The notes under the pieces were generated by a model, which saw only the letters and a program-made list of their open reading frames with translations, did not search any database and was not told the origin of the DNA. Below, one piece after another: positions 33,161-44,255 of a stretch of 64,000 bases of DNA. The position numbers and the translations under genes are program-made. Source of the DNA: Argyresthia goedartella (lineage: Eukaryota; Arthropoda; Insecta; Lepidoptera; Argyresthiidae); assembly GCA_949825045.1 (NCBI GenBank), contig OX463808.1, positions 32,239,674 through 32,303,673 on the forward strand, written 5' to 3'. The first letter of the stretch is position 1, and each line of letters begins with the position of its first letter.

Positions 33161-34145
33161 TGTACACTACCGAAACTCAATGGTGTGATCTTACCTCAGG
33201 AGTGCCTCAAGGGGGTATTCTCTCACGACTTCTTTTTCAGTCTTTATAAACTCCGTCTCCGACGTCCTCTCTTCTTCGTATCATCTGTACGCAGATGATC
33301 TACAAATTTATCGCCACTTTTCCCCCTGCGATGTAGTTTCATCCGTGGAGGCACTGAATGCTGACCTTGAGAATGTGAAAGATTGGGCCTCATCATAAAG
33401 GGCTGTTAATATACCCGAATAAATCACAAGCCATGATTTTAGGAACAAGGCACACTCTTTCCTACAAAAACCCATTGTTCCCGTATCATATAATGGCATC
33501 ACAATAAAGTACACAGATAAGGCGAAAAACCTTGGGGTTATTTTTCACAACCAGCTGTCTTGGTCTCCACATGTCAGCGTAGTCAGCAGACGGGTCTTTG
33601 CGTCTTTTCACTCCCTCAGGCGTCTGCAGTACTTCTTGCCGCGGCAGACTAAAATCACCCTTTCTCAGTCCTTTCTCCTGCCGCTAATCGATTACGCCGA
33701 TGTCTGTTGGGCGAGCGCGAACGAAGATCTTCTGAACAAACTCGAAGGACTTAAGGCATACCACTTCCGCGTATGAGCACTCCTTCAGGTTGCAGGCGGT
33801 TCGACTGTGGAACGCCTTCCTTGTACTTTCTTGTGCGATAAGAGACAGTCCCCACTCTTTTCGCTTTCAAAAACCGGGTAAAAGAGCACTTCCTCTCTCT
33901 TTTGTGATAATTGTAGTTGTATATTATTATTATATGTAAACTTTATGTAAAGATTTATGTATGTATTGATACTTATTTAGAAGTTTGGTATATACGAGTA
34001 TTTATTTTATTTACCGCATTTTATAGATATTGAATTTACTTATATGTATTTTATTATTGTTTAGATAATGTGCACTGCCTACCCTTTATTGATGAAATTT
34101 CCTTTCATGCCTTGGTTTGCTGGAAGAAATGAATGAATGAATGAA
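33161..34145 (+). pseudogene. LINE F2-a: RT palm to C-terminus, plus strand
   Basis: 5'-truncated copy of the F2 family. It starts in motif B (WCDL.SGVPQGGILS, frameshifted) at about 33175, has SSYHLYADDLQIYRHF intact at about 33280-33320, NLGVIFHNQLSWSPH near 33520-33580, and LPLIDYADVCWASANEDLLNKLE at about 33680-33745. An internal deletion removes most of the C-terminal region before the stop near 33905. The 3' UTR ends in (GAAT)n at 34127-34145, cut just before the family hairpin. It faces F2-b tail to tail. Confidence 0.75.
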
Positions 34146-37100
34146 TTAATTAATACTTTATTGCACAAAACATACAGAGATATACAAAGAAAGATATATG
34201 TACAAGAAGCGCGCTTATCTCTATAAAAGAGATTTCTACCAGCAAACCCACATAGGAAAGGAAAGTGGATTGTGAGAGTAAAACCTATTTGCACAACAAA
34301 ATAATTCATACACAATAATAATATAAGTAGGTACATATACCTATTACTACTACTACACTACATTATACACTAATATTATATACATACATACATATCATAC
34401 ACATACAAGTTATATACATACATATCATACACACACAAATTATATATACATACTATGGAAGAGAGAGGTAATGATCTTTCAAGCGAATCTTAAAAACGTT
34501 AAGTGACGGACTGTCCCTGATGGCACTGGGGAGCATGTTCCAGAGCCTGGTAGCACTGATCCTGAATCCTTGCCCATATACGACTGAGTTGTGTTGAGGA
34601 GTTGCTAGCAGTGACCGAGTGTTTGATCTCCGAGACCTATCCGAAGAAAGAAAATCAAACCGATCACGCAGGAATCTGGGATAGCGAGGGTTGTGCAGAA
34701 TATTGAAGAGTAGAATGAGAACATGGGTATCCCGGCGAAGATGAATTGGAAGCCACTGCAGTTCCCTACGATACTGGGAGACATGGTCATACTTACGCAG
34801 TCCGAAAACAAACCGAATCCCGAGATTTTGAAGTCGCTCGAGTTTGTTCAGTTGCTCTTCGTTCGCGCTGATCCAGCTGACATCTGCGTAATCAATGAGA
34901 GGTAGGAGAAGAGACTGGGCAAGAGTAATTTTAGTATGACGAGGCAGAAAGTTTTTAAGGCACCTGAAGGAGTGAAATGTGGCAAAGACTCGTCTACTAA
35001 CTTCGCAGACCATGAAAGCAGATTGTCAAAGATAACTCCTAGATTTTTTGCCTTAGTACTGTACGGAAATATGGTTCCATCATAAGTTACAGAAACAAGA
35101 GGCAGATGCTGTAACACACTATGGGAGTGTCTGGAGCCGACAATCATGGCTTGCGACTTACTGGGATTGACAAGTAGTCCATGAGACAGAGCCCAGCCAC
35201 TGATGTTCTCGAGATCGGCATTTAATGCACCCACAGAAGAAATCATATCACTTGGAGAGAAATGGCAGTAGATTTGCAGATCATCGGCATAAAGATGGTA
35301 AGAAGAAGAAATGGCATCCGAAATGAAATTGATGAAGACGGAGAAAAGAAGAGGGGAAAGAATACCACCCTGAGAAACTCCAGAAGAAAGGTCGCACCAC
35401 TCCGTGGAAGTCTCCTCGGACCTAATACGCTGCTGACGACCTCTCAGGTAGGAGCCGAACCAGCTGGCAGCGGCCGAGCAGACATTCAGGGACTTCAGTA
35501 TCTCAACGAGTATGTCAAAATCAACACAGTTAAAGGCACTGCTAAAGTCTAGTAACGCTAACACAGTGATCTGCTTGATATCCATTGCCGATTCAATGTC
35601 ATCGGTCACTTTAAGTAAGGCCGAGACGGTACTATGACCCGGCCTGAATCCGGACTGGAATTGATTCAACAGACTTTGGAAAGGAAAGGCAGGATAGATA
35701 TTGGACGATAATCTTTAAATGAGGAGGGATTTGAGGTTTTGGGAAAAGGAATAACTAACGCCTTTTTCCATACATTAGGAAAAGAACACTAAGATAGAGA
35801 GAAGTTAACAATATGTGTAATGGTAGGTAGGAGGAAATCAAGGATGCTGTTTATCATTCTCGAGCAGATACTGTCGTCACCCACAGCTTTTGAGGAGATG
35901 GCAAGCACTGCCTTCTTAACCCTGTCAATTTCGACAAGACTGAAGTCGAATGGAGTAGTGGTGGGAGATGGCTTGGAGCGCAGAGAATGCAGGGTGGTTC
36001 TTTAACAGAGGGATTCATTACAATAGGAGGATCGGAGAAGAAACTATTAAGACCATTGAGATCGACATCACCAACCAATTGATTCTGGGACTTGCCAACA
36101 CCAAGGGTTCTAAGGAACTTCCACACTTGAGCCGGGGTATAATTTTCGATGAACTCATAGATATGGCGGCGCTTGGCAGCGCGACACATATGGTTGCACC
36201 GATTGCGGAGACATTTGAAGTCAGCAAAGTTTTCATCAGTGGGGTCCTTTTTGTAGAGGCTTTTGGCTCTGTTCTTCTTTGCCATCAATCGCTTGATAGG
36301 ATCAGAGAGCCAGGGCGCAGGGAGATGTTTTACTCGAACCTTTTTTACTGGTGCGTACTTGTCGTAGAGTCCTAGAATGATTGTGTTGAAGTGGTGAATC
36401 TTGTCGTCAACGGTCTTACTAGTGATGACAGGTGACCAATCAATCGAGGCGGCATCAGACTTTAGGACAGTAGGGTCTATACCCCTAAAACTACGAGCAA
36501 AAATGAATTTACCTCTGCTTTTAGGTAGCCTAACCTTGTACGATAGATACACTAGGTCATGGAAAGAGAAAGGAGAGTTAAATTGACCATGGACAGCAAC
36601 TTTGTCTACATTAGAGGTTATCATGATATCGAGAAGAGATGGAGTGAAATGGGGCTGAAAATGAGTAGTGTTGAGAGGAAGAATATGCAAATTGAAAGAA
36701 TTGATAATGGCCTGGAGTTGGGCATAGCGAGAGTCATTCTTAATAAGACAAGTATTAAAATCGCCGAGGATGAGAGTGTTATCATAAAGAGGAGTGAGCT
36801 CGTTGAGCAGAGACTCGAATGTATCGAATTAATCAATGTGAAGAGAGGGACTGTAGAGAACACCGAGCAGAACTTTATTATGGTGAAGACAAATTTCAAG
36901 GAAAAGTTGTTCTGCCGACTCAGAGTACACATTCGGGGAAGCACTTACAACTCTACAAGGAATGTCGGAGCGGAGGTAAATGGCTACACCACCACCTGCC
37001 TTCCCAACTCTGTCGTTCCGAAAGAGCCGGAAATCAGGCAATGAGTACATGGTGGATGGTAGGGACGGTTTGAGAAACGATTCTGATATAAGAATTCCAT

Positions 37101-37340
37101 TCACATGTTTGCCACTAAACGCCTCAAGTAGGTCCAGGTAACTGGAGTGGATGCTCTGGGTATTTATATGAACGAGGTTAAGATTATTTTCCAGGCCACC
37201 AAAGACAGTCGAGAGTTTGGCCGATAACGATTCCTCCATAATGGAGGTGTCGTTCGCCATATTTGTATAATCATCGCTTGATGAACATGATAAAATAAAG
37301 TTGTCAAAAATATTACGTATGCTATCCATATATACCTAAT
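34146..37340 (-). pseudogene. LINE F2-b: near full-length ORF2, frameshifted
   Basis: Minus strand, L2/CR1-group. Endonuclease at 37329-36829 (SLSAKLSTVFGGLENNLNLV, GKAGGGVAIYLRSDIPC), endonuclease C-terminus and linker at 36690-35854 (LPAPWLSDPIKRLMAKKN). RT runs 35669-34848 with FQSGFRPGHSTVSALLKV, LLDFSSAFNCVDFDIL, SGVSQGGILSPLLFS and HLYADDLQIY. The C-terminal domain is at 35013-34453 (LPLIDYADVSW, RLWNMLPSAIRDSPSLNVFK). At least three frame breaks occur. The 3' UTR carries the family hairpin (34217-34236) and a (TTAAT)-type tail at 34146. This is the longest copy of the family here. Confidence 0.85.
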
Positions 37341-37356
37341 AGTTAAAAATAATATT

Positions 37357-39330
37357 ATTCATAATTCATAATTTCTTTATTGCACACAACTAATATATGG
37401 ACAACAAGACTTACATAAAAATAGTGTACAAAGGCGAGCTTATCTCTAATAAGAGATCTCTTCCAGCAAACCAAATTAGGATGGGAATGGTCGATTGCTG
37501 AGCAGGGGTGACAATGTGTACAACAATATAATTTAGTACATATCTAAATAACTAACATATGGTTAGATATATGTTATATCTAAATAACTAATATAAAACA
37601 ATATTAACTAAATATACGAGGGCTTACATAAATATCATATAATATACTCGTACATGCTAAACATAAATACTATATAAATATATATAATTTTTAAATAAAT
37701 ATACTAATAAATACATACATACTACCTATATTTCTAAAGAGAAAGGTAATGCTTCTTCACGCGACTTTTAAATATATTAAGAGAAGGACTGTCTCTGATA
37801 GTGCAGGGGAGTGCATTCCACAATTGAATGGCCCGGAATCTAAACCCATGCTCATAGGACGCGGTGTTATGCTGTGGGGTTGTGAGCATCGAAAGCGCGT
37901 GAGTTCTCCGAGGCCTGCTGGAAGAAAGAAATGGAAAACGGTCTCGTAAGAAGGTTGGATAGCGTGGATTGCGTAAAATGTTGTAGAGGATGTTGAGGAT
38001 GTGAGAATCCCGACGAAGACGTATTGGCAGCCACTTCAGCTCTTTGCGATGCTGTGATACATGGTCGTATTTGCGCAGCCCAAAGATAAACCGAATCCCG
38101 AGATTTTGAAGTCGTTCGAGTTTGTTCAGTAATTCTTCGTTAGCACTGACCCAGCAGACATCAGCATAATCGATGAGAGGTAGAAGGAGAGACTGAGCGA
38201 GAGTGATTTTGGTCTGTCGAGGCAAAAAGTACTGAAGTTTCCTGAGAGAGTGAAAAGTAGCAAATACTCGTCGACTGACCTCATTGACATGCGATGACCA
38301 GGACAGCTGGTTGTCGAAGATAAGACCCAGGTTTTTAGCTTTATCGCTATACACGATTGTGGTACCATTAAAAGTGACAGGTGGAATGGGCTGTTGCTGC
38401 AACAAGTTAAGAGATTGTCTGGTGCCTATAATCATGGCCTGGGACTTGCTCGGGTTAACCAGGAGTCCGAAGGATGAAGCCCAGCTTCTCACCCCCTCCA
38501 GATCAGCGTTCAATGCCTCCACAGCAGAGTTTACATCGTTATGAGAGAAGTGGCGATAAATCTGGAGATCATCAGCATAAAGATGATATGAAGAAGACAG
38601 GATGTCCGAGATGGAGTTTATGAAAATCGAGAATAGAAGAGGAGAAAGAATACCACCTTGAGGGACGCCTGACAGGAGGTCACACCATTCAGTGGATGTC
38701 TCTTCCGTCCTGATTCGCTGTTGCCGATCCCTCAAATAAGAGTCGAACCAGCTGGCAGAGAAGGAAGAGACGTTCAGGGATCTGAGAAGCTCAACGAGAA
38801 TGTCGAAATCTACGCTGTTGAAGGCACTACTGAAATCAAGTAAAGCCAACACGGAAAGCTGTTTGCGGTCCATGGCTAGCTGGATGTCATCTGTGACTTT
38901 CAGCAGAGCCGTGACGGTGCTATGACCCGGTCGGAATCCTGACTGGAACGTGTTTAGCAGGTTGTTTGAGGAGAGGTAGTAGGAAAGCTGGTTATGGACA
39001 ATGGTCTCAATGACTTTGGAGAGGATGGGCAGGATTGAAATGGGACGGTACTCTTTAAAGGAGGTGGGACTGGAGGTTTTGGGTAGTGGGATGACTAGAG
39101 CTTTCTTCCACACTGTGGGGAAGACACCATTAGCTAAAGAAAAGTTTATAACGTGTGTTATTGCTGGTAATAGTTCGTCAAGGATTGTCAGTATCATTTT
39201 AAGGCAAATTTTGTCATCGCCTACAGCTTTCGAATTGACTGCCAATAGCGCCTTCTTGACCGCATCGATTCCAACATTACTCAAGTTGAATGGTGTGGTG
39301 TTGGGTAAGGACTTAGAGCGCAGGGACTAT
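37357..39330 (-). mobile_element. LINE F2-c, 5'-truncated, with intact RT frame
   Basis: Minus-strand copy with an AATTATGAATTATG tail at 37357-37380, the family hairpin at about 37440-37456, and an uninterrupted RT reading frame. Its tail abuts the 5' end of F2-b (37340) with fewer than 20 bp between. The 5' end is cut at about 39330, where the inverted-repeat arm begins. Confidence 0.85.
37734..39284 (-). CDS. LINE F2-c reverse transcriptase (open 516-codon frame)
   Basis: RNA-directed DNA polymerase domain of a non-LTR retrotransposon, used for target-primed reverse transcription. In order: YRPISILPILSKVIETIVH (finger block), FQSGFRPGHSTVTALLKVTD, motif A LLDFSSAFNSVDFDILVE, SGVPQGGILSPLLFSIFIN (motif B), motif C SYHLYADDLQIYRHFS, LLVNPSKSQAMIIG, NLGLIFDNQLSWSSHV, then the C-terminal domain LLLPLIDYADVCWVSA and LWNALPCTIRDSPSLNIFK. 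All RT motifs are canonical with no stop, the best preserved RT in the window. The endonuclease is missing through 5' truncation, so the copy cannot move alone. The first residues are inferred; the frame is open slightly upstream to about 39330. Confidence 0.88.
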   Translation of the reverse strand: MSNVGIDAVKKALLAVNSKAVGDDKICLKMILTILDELLPAITHVINFSLANGVFPTVWKKALVIPLPKTSSPTSFKEYRPISILPILSKVIETIVHNQLSYYLSSNNLLNTFQSGFRPGHSTVTALLKVTDDIQLAMDRKQLSVLALLDFSSAFNSVDFDILVELLRSLNVSSFSASWFDSYLRDRQQRIRTEETSTEWCDLLSGVPQGGILSPLLFSIFINSISDILSSSYHLYADDLQIYRHFSHNDVNSAVEALNADLEGVRSWASSFGLLVNPSKSQAMIIGTRQSLNLLQQQPIPPVTFNGTTIVYSDKAKNLGLIFDNQLSWSSHVNEVSRRVFATFHSLRKLQYFLPRQTKITLAQSLLLPLIDYADVCWVSANEELLNKLERLQNLGIRFIFGLRKYDHVSQHRKELKWLPIRLRRDSHILNILYNILRNPRYPTFLRDRFPFLSSSRPRRTHALSMLTTPQHNTASYEHGFRFRAIQLWNALPCTIRDSPSLNIFKSRVKKHYLSL

Positions 39331-39340
39331 TAATACTTAT

Positions 39341-39690
39341 AAATACAAATATATATGCTTGTTTTTACTTAATTATAAATATATAAAATATATACTATCT
39401 TAATCACACCAAGTTACTTGCCTGAACCAGTCCTACACTGGGTCTGCTTGGAGAGGAATAAACTAGGTACATAGATGGAGAATTAACAGTAACACAATTT
39501 TCGAGACAAATACGTAATGCTGGGTCATAACATAATCTTAACTTATAATCATCATTATCAAACACAAAACAAAATATATGCATGACAAAAATTCAATGTT
39601 ACAATACTTGGATCAAAACATGCAAAGGTGAAACGCAAAAATAGAGAAAAAAAAAAGACAAGTTATTGTGTTCTGTGGACAAGTTTGTGT
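39341..39690 (-). repeat. Inverted duplication, left arm (3' UTR-like)
   Basis: It is nearly identical to the reverse complement of 44869-45636 once a ~400-bp insertion is removed from the right arm; I see only a few differences. On the minus strand this arm is the direct continuation of the 3' UTR of the Ala/Pro-rich exon at 39889-40049. Confidence 0.9.
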
Positions 39691-39888
39691 CAACAACAGA
39701 TTGACAGATGATGACATTAGGTATAAAATTTGAACAGACCATGAAGCGAAAAAATATAATTTAACTATGAGAATCGAGGGTTGTAAGAAGAAAAGTACAA
39801 AAATTCATACCCACGCGAAAATAAAATCGACTTGTGTGTAACCCGACCAAAATGCGAAGTACGGTGAGGAGACCGCGTCGCCGACGAA

Positions 39889-40049
39889 TCATTTTTTGAT
39901 TGCAGTCACCTCAACCTTCTTGACGCCGGCGCCGGGACGACGTTTGGGTATTGGGGCAGGTGGCGCAGCAGCAGGAGCACCAGCCGCCGCTGGCTTCCGC
40001 GCAGGAGCACCAGCCGCCGCTGGCTTCCGCGCAGGAGCGTCCTTGCCCC
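39889..40049 (-). CDS. Possible terminal exon of a host gene, Ala/Pro-rich C-terminus
   Basis: A GC-rich coding-looking stretch in AT-rich surroundings. After a plausible acceptor (TCTTCTGCCACTGAGCCCAG) it reads GGKDAPARKPAAAGAPARKP, then AAAGAPAAAPPAPIPKRR and PGAGVKKVEVTAIKK-stop (TGA at 39891-39889 region). The downstream 200 bp plus the inverted-repeat arm look like an ordinary 3' UTR. I do not recognise the protein; a low-complexity C-terminal tail of a muscle, ribosomal or chromatin protein would fit equally well. No upstream exon is visible because TE fragments begin at 40085. It could be a real terminal exon or part of a processed or segmental copy. Confidence 0.45.
39971..40030. repeat. 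30-bp unit repeated twice in the Ala/Pro exon
   Basis: Two identical 30-bp units (39971-40000, 40001-40030) encode APARKPAAAG on the minus strand and keep the frame. Confidence 0.9.
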
Positions 40050-40084
40050 CTGGGCTCAGTGGCAGAAGATGGAAACTTGTCAAT

Positions 40085-40197
40085 CAATTGTCCAGAAATC
40101 TCTTTTTAGAGATAAGCTCTCCTTTCTTCATATGTTTTCTCTTAATGTATCTTTTTTAAATAACTGTGTTCAATTAAGAATTATGAATTATGAACTT
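40085..40197 (+). mobile_element. LINE F2-f, 3' UTR only
   Basis: A very short plus-strand copy: family hairpin ATCTCTTTTTAGAGAT at about 40096-40111, then 3' UTR and an AATTATGAATTATGAA tail. It is probably inserted in the intron upstream of the Ala/Pro exon. Confidence 0.75.
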
Positions 40198-40339
40198 CTT
40201 TTTGGCGCCGGTAAGATATTTGTTGAGACTAGCTTGGTGTTCTGCTAGGTTTAGGTGACTAGTCATTCGCGATATTGATGACCCCGACGTAAAAACACAC
40301 TTCTAAAATAGCTTACCACGGAGTTAAACTACCGAAGCT

Positions 40340-40915
40340 AAGATGACTTAGGACAACAACAGCAGTAACACAGGATGCAACGCCACAGCATGCGGAACAA
40401 CAACTTCAGCAATAAGCGAGCTGGCTTCCATCACCGTCGCATCGAAGATTCCCGAGTTTTGGTCAGAGACGCCCAGAATCTGATTCGCGCAATTTGAAAC
40501 AGTGATGGCGCCTCAGAAATAAGGAGATGGGAGCAAGTACAGCCTGGTTGTCTCGAAACTCAACAAGGAGGTAATCCGACAAATTTCGGACATTCCCGTT
40601 GCACCTCCAGAGACCGACAAGATTATGGAGAGCAAAAACAGGTCAGAGTTATGCGAGATAACAAGCGGGCAATCACAACTGATGACGGAACTGTTAGCTC
40701 AAGTCAGCAAGCTAATTTTGGAGGTCGCAGCACTCAGAGTCCAAGCCAATGACCACGGTAGAACAAGCAGGTCCCCTGGCAGATATAGGAGCCGTTCAAG
40801 ATACCAATCCAGATCAAGGTCGTGTCCAGGGTCGGACGAGTTATGCTGGTATCATAGCAACTACAAACAACGAGCTTACGAATCAATTACGAAAGAACAG
40901 AGATGTTGCTAACAG
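40340..40915 (+). pseudogene. Ty3/gypsy gag fragment
   Basis: Plus strand. SITVASKIPEFWSETPRI and KYSLVVSKLNKEVIRQISDI match the same gag family as the element at 9.1-10.9 kb. They are followed by a basic RSRSRYQSRSRS stretch and CWYHSNYK, the start of the C-terminal zinc-like motif. Two stops occur in the first third. It is interrupted at about 40915 by a LINE fragment and resumes at 41483. Confidence 0.7.
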
Positions 40916-41482
40916 TAATAAAATAGTGTTTGGTTTTTAGATGTACCTTAGGTTTTACTTTTACTGTTTATGTAATTTATGTATCTACATATAATTAATT
41001 GTACTTAAGTTGTAATGTATATGATTTAATATATTATATGTTTTCTTATTATTGTATTAACTTTGACTATCATACATATTGTAAACTTTACATATACTAC
41101 ACACGCCATCACTAACACCAATATAAATTGAACTCGTCAGTAAAGCATTCTCGATAGGAACTTGTGTCTGTATAGGCTGGACATGTAGTTTATAGAATTC
41201 TGCCTTGCTGCAACACAGTTTCTACTAGCGCGGAGGGTAGCGGACTATATTCTGCTGGTTCTATTACCTTTGTAACGTACACACCATTTTTATGGGATAT
41301 CCACAATATCACCTTGTTTACTTAGTTTATAGTTCTAAACATAACTTTAGGTATGTGGTATGGTTAATAATATAGCTATGAATTACTATAAAGTTAAATA
41401 TATTAGTACCAATTTGTAAGTACCTACTTTGTAACCAGCATCTTCCACGATCTCTTAATAAACATTTCATTTCATTTCATTT
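40916..41482 (+). mobile_element. Non-LTR 3'-end fragment nested in gag
   Basis: About 570 bp of non-coding, AT-rich 3' UTR ending in a (CATTT)n tail at about 41466-41490. It separates CWYH..RC and KCEQPCNW, which are contiguous in related gags. Confidence 0.6.
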
Positions 41483-41660
41483 CATTTCAAATGTGAGCAG
41501 CCATGCAACTGGAATAAATCATCGTCATCTTCGGAAAACTAGAGCCAGCGTTGACCGAGGCCGTCGTCAACGCTATTCTCCCGGCCAACAGACTTTGCGT
41601 TACCGACCGAAAAAATGGGTACCGTTTTCAAACATTTCTGTCCTACCGAAGAAAAGGTGA
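41483..41660 (+). pseudogene. Gypsy gag end and protease start
   Basis: It resumes the interrupted gag with KCEQPCNWNK and then RLCVTDRKNGYRF, the usual entry into the protease. The active site itself is missing, with unrelated sequence after 41660. Confidence 0.6.
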
Positions 41661-41756
41661 CCAAATAGGTTAACATACAAGTTGTATGCTGCCAATGGGA
41701 TGGTAATAAAAACATACGGTCAGGGTTTAATGAAGTTTCCTAAGGGATAATAATAA

Positions 41757-42600
41757 TTTTAGGGCCTTCTGATTTCCTTTATTCCTGTGCCCAGCGTGAC
41801 ATTGGGATAAATCGTTGTTTTTTCCACCGTCTCGATTGAAGCTGGTGTCGTCTGTAATAGTGGTACACGATTTGCATGCGTATAGTTGTTCGCCATAAGT
41901 TCTTCCATAATCCCGTTATGGTATTTTACTTTTGTGTCATTCATTTCATCTCGTGCAAGGGGCGGTGTACGAACACTGTTTATAGTTGAACTTTAAAGCT
42001 GTTATCGCTTTGTCCTTAGTTTGGGTTGTACTCTTTGTTGATTCCATTTGCGTGTTGCCAGTTCTCGGAAGCACGTTTAGTGGGTCTATTTCACCCCAGA
42101 TTATCTTGTGGTCGGAAATATGCAGGTCGCTCCATTGTCCTTTGATGAAGTTAAATGTGTGTGGCGCATTATTCGAGATAATTATATGGTCTAGTTGTGA
42201 TTTTGTTTTCCTGTTAGACCATGTAGCCCGACATGACTTGCGAGCCCAGGTGGTTTCTACATTTCAGTTTTCGCGGGAACAAATATCCATTAGCATTTCT
42301 CCGATGATATTTGATGATTTCTGGAGGAGGTTTGTTCCTATAATTCCCTTTTTCCTGTATTCCTTTGTATCGCCTAGTCCGATGTGGGCGTTAAAGTCAT
42401 CAAGCATTAATATTTTTGCTTTGTTTGGTTTATTTTGAATAATCTTTATAAGTTGCGAAAACGCTGCGGTTGCTCTCGTGGAAGATCTAGGGATATGTGC
42501 GTTTATTACATATAGTGTATTAGTGGCCGATGTTATTGTTGCTGCCATGGTTTCCACGTCGCGATTTTTATTGTGGACCGATAAGTTCAGGTCCTTTCTA
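41757..42600 (-). pseudogene. LINE D: endonuclease C-terminal half and linker
   Basis: Minus strand. From the insertion point at 42600 leftwards: VINAHIPRSSTRATAAFSQL, ILMLDDFNAHIGLGD (endonuclease catalytic region), TTWARKSCRATWSNRKTKSQ, LDHIIISNN and SDHKIIWGEI, the canonical end of an AP-type endonuclease domain. A linker continues at 41944-41759 and the sequence stops at 41757, so RT is absent. It is continuous with 43803-44115 once the transposon at 42603-43800 is taken out. Confidence 0.75.
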
Positions 42601-42602
42601 AT

Positions 42603-43800
42603 GGGGTTAAAAACTGCCTTTCGCTCACTTCAGATGTCACCACTGTTGAGGGTTCCATGAATTTGACAGTTCTCCTTACTAATTAGAATAATTTCTTATA
42701 ATGACTCTTTGTGCAGCTGTTGATTGCAAAAATACGGGGATTAATGTATTCCCCAAAGAAGCTAAAAGAAGAAAACTGTGGGAGAAAGCTCTTCGTAGAA
42801 AAAAATGGAATGCTAGTACTTCGTCAAGGTTATGTGCTGCCCATTTTCTACCTGAAGATTATTATGGACCCAATTCGTATACAGGTGATAAATCTATACA
42901 CAAAGTGTTGAAGAAAACAGCTGTACCCTCAATATTTTCATATTATAAGGTCAAAACAGTCAAACAGACAACACAACAACGATCGGATAGCCAGCTTCAG
43001 AGAAGTCTCAAGAAACTTTGTTTTGAAACTCCTTGTGGTGATCAAATACCTGGACCCGGTGGCATCCAAACCCAAAATAAGTGTGAAGTTCAATTGAGAG
43101 ATGAACAATTCACAGTACAGAGTGAAATAGAAATACCCGTTGGCCCACAAGCTGAGCTGCCTACAAGTAAAGAATCTAGTTCATCAGCTGAATCAAAGAG
43201 CACTCGAGTAAACTTCGAACACATTTATGGATCTATAGAGAGATATAAAGATAATGATAGTGTAATTGATTTCTATACTGGCTTTGAAACCTATGCAAAG
43301 TTCTATTTTGTATCGACATTAAGTCCCATGGCTCATTTAATTAAATAATATGGAATTCATATTCAATATATTTCTATTGAAGATCAGTTTTTTATGACAA
43401 TGATGAAATTACGACACAATATCGAACTAGGACAATTTTTTGGAACTAGCCCCACAACAGTATACAACATATTTATAACGTGGATTAATTATATGGATAA
43501 GCTATAGAAAAAAACTAGATATCTGGCCTGAAAAAGAATTATGAAGAAACATAACCTTTAAATCATAACAATTCCAGTTTTTAACTTACCTTTCAACTAA
43601 AGCTGCTTTTTTACCAATGGCAGACGCTCTCCGTTTTCTAAGCTCGTCTTTTAACTTAGCTACACTACAGGTCGAATACATTTTTATCGTGATATCTTAT
43701 ATTGAATACTTTAGCAAACAACAACAAATAGACTAAATGGCGGTTCTTAGGAACCCTCAACAGTGCTGCCATCTACGACGAGCTTTCAGTTTTTAACCCC
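42603..43800 (+). mobile_element. THAP-type DNA transposon (ISL2EU/Harbinger-like), deleted
   Basis: 1198 bp bounded by inverted repeats GGGGTTAAAAACTG..CAGTTTTTAACCCC that extend imperfectly for about 55 bp (through GAACCCTCAACAGTG). It is flanked by AT on both sides (42601-42602, 43801-43802). It carries a THAP-domain gene and the start of a DDE-type transposase but lacks the catalytic core, so it is non-autonomous. Removing it with one AT leaves an uninterrupted endonuclease frame in LINE D, which defines the insertion exactly. Confidence 0.8.
42701..43348 (+). pseudogene. THAP-domain transposase N-terminus
   Basis: Predicted DNA-binding part of a transposase. Residues 1-90 form a THAP (C2CH) domain: MTLCAAVDCKNTG, KALRRKKWNAS.., SSRLCAAHFLPEDYYG and the closing AVPSIF box. 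A Ser/Gln/Glu-rich linker follows. TAA ends it at 43346-43348, but the same frame continues (about 43370-43500) with SIEDQFFMTMMKLRHN and TSPTTVYNIFITWINY, the helix-turn-helix that precedes DDE_Tnp_4-type catalytic domains. The stop and the missing DDE region make it inactive. The THAP plus Tnp_4 layout fits the ISL2EU group. The transposon ends on both sides argue against a host THAP gene. Confidence 0.75.
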
Positions 43801-43802
43801 AT

Positions 43803-44115
43803 TAGTATAGATAAGCCACAGTGTGCGATGCTGGTTGTGCCTGATAGATACAAGAGATAGTGTTTTGACACGTATGTCCCCCAATGTCATGTTTGTTTCC
43901 TGTATACAGGCTATATGTATATTTCTGTTTATCAATTCAGCATCAATGTTGAGTCTTTTAGGTATTTCGGCGCATCCTCTAACGTTCCAAGTAGCAATGC
44001 GCATAGGCTCGCATGTGACTTTTGGTTTAAATATGAGGCTGTTTCGTATCATTGTATATCCGGTGTTGTCAGGGATGTCATCTATTGATGTTATGGTTGA
44101 CCCTGAGGAGGTCAT
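43803..44115 (-). pseudogene. LINE D: endonuclease N-terminal half
   Basis: Minus strand. EPMRIATWNVRGCAEIPKR, then NIHIACIQETNMTLGD, the first two endonuclease motifs (N of WNVRG, E of QETN). It is interrupted by the THAP transposon at 43800. A Ser/Thr-rich stretch precedes it (MTSSGSTITSIDDIPDN). Confidence 0.75.
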
Positions 44116-44255
44116 GGGTGTTGCATCAAGTATCGGGGAAGGTATGTTGTTATCAGTTTGGCTGTCAGTTGCTAGATTCGTGGGTATTTTTTTTGATTCA
44201 AGGATTATTGGGCCTGTATGTGAGCGATGATATATTTTGCTAGTGGATTGTTACG

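Noticed and set aside
42701..43348. Host THAP-domain gene
   Set aside because: It lies inside exact terminal inverted repeats with AT duplications and is followed in frame by a transposase helix-turn-helix.
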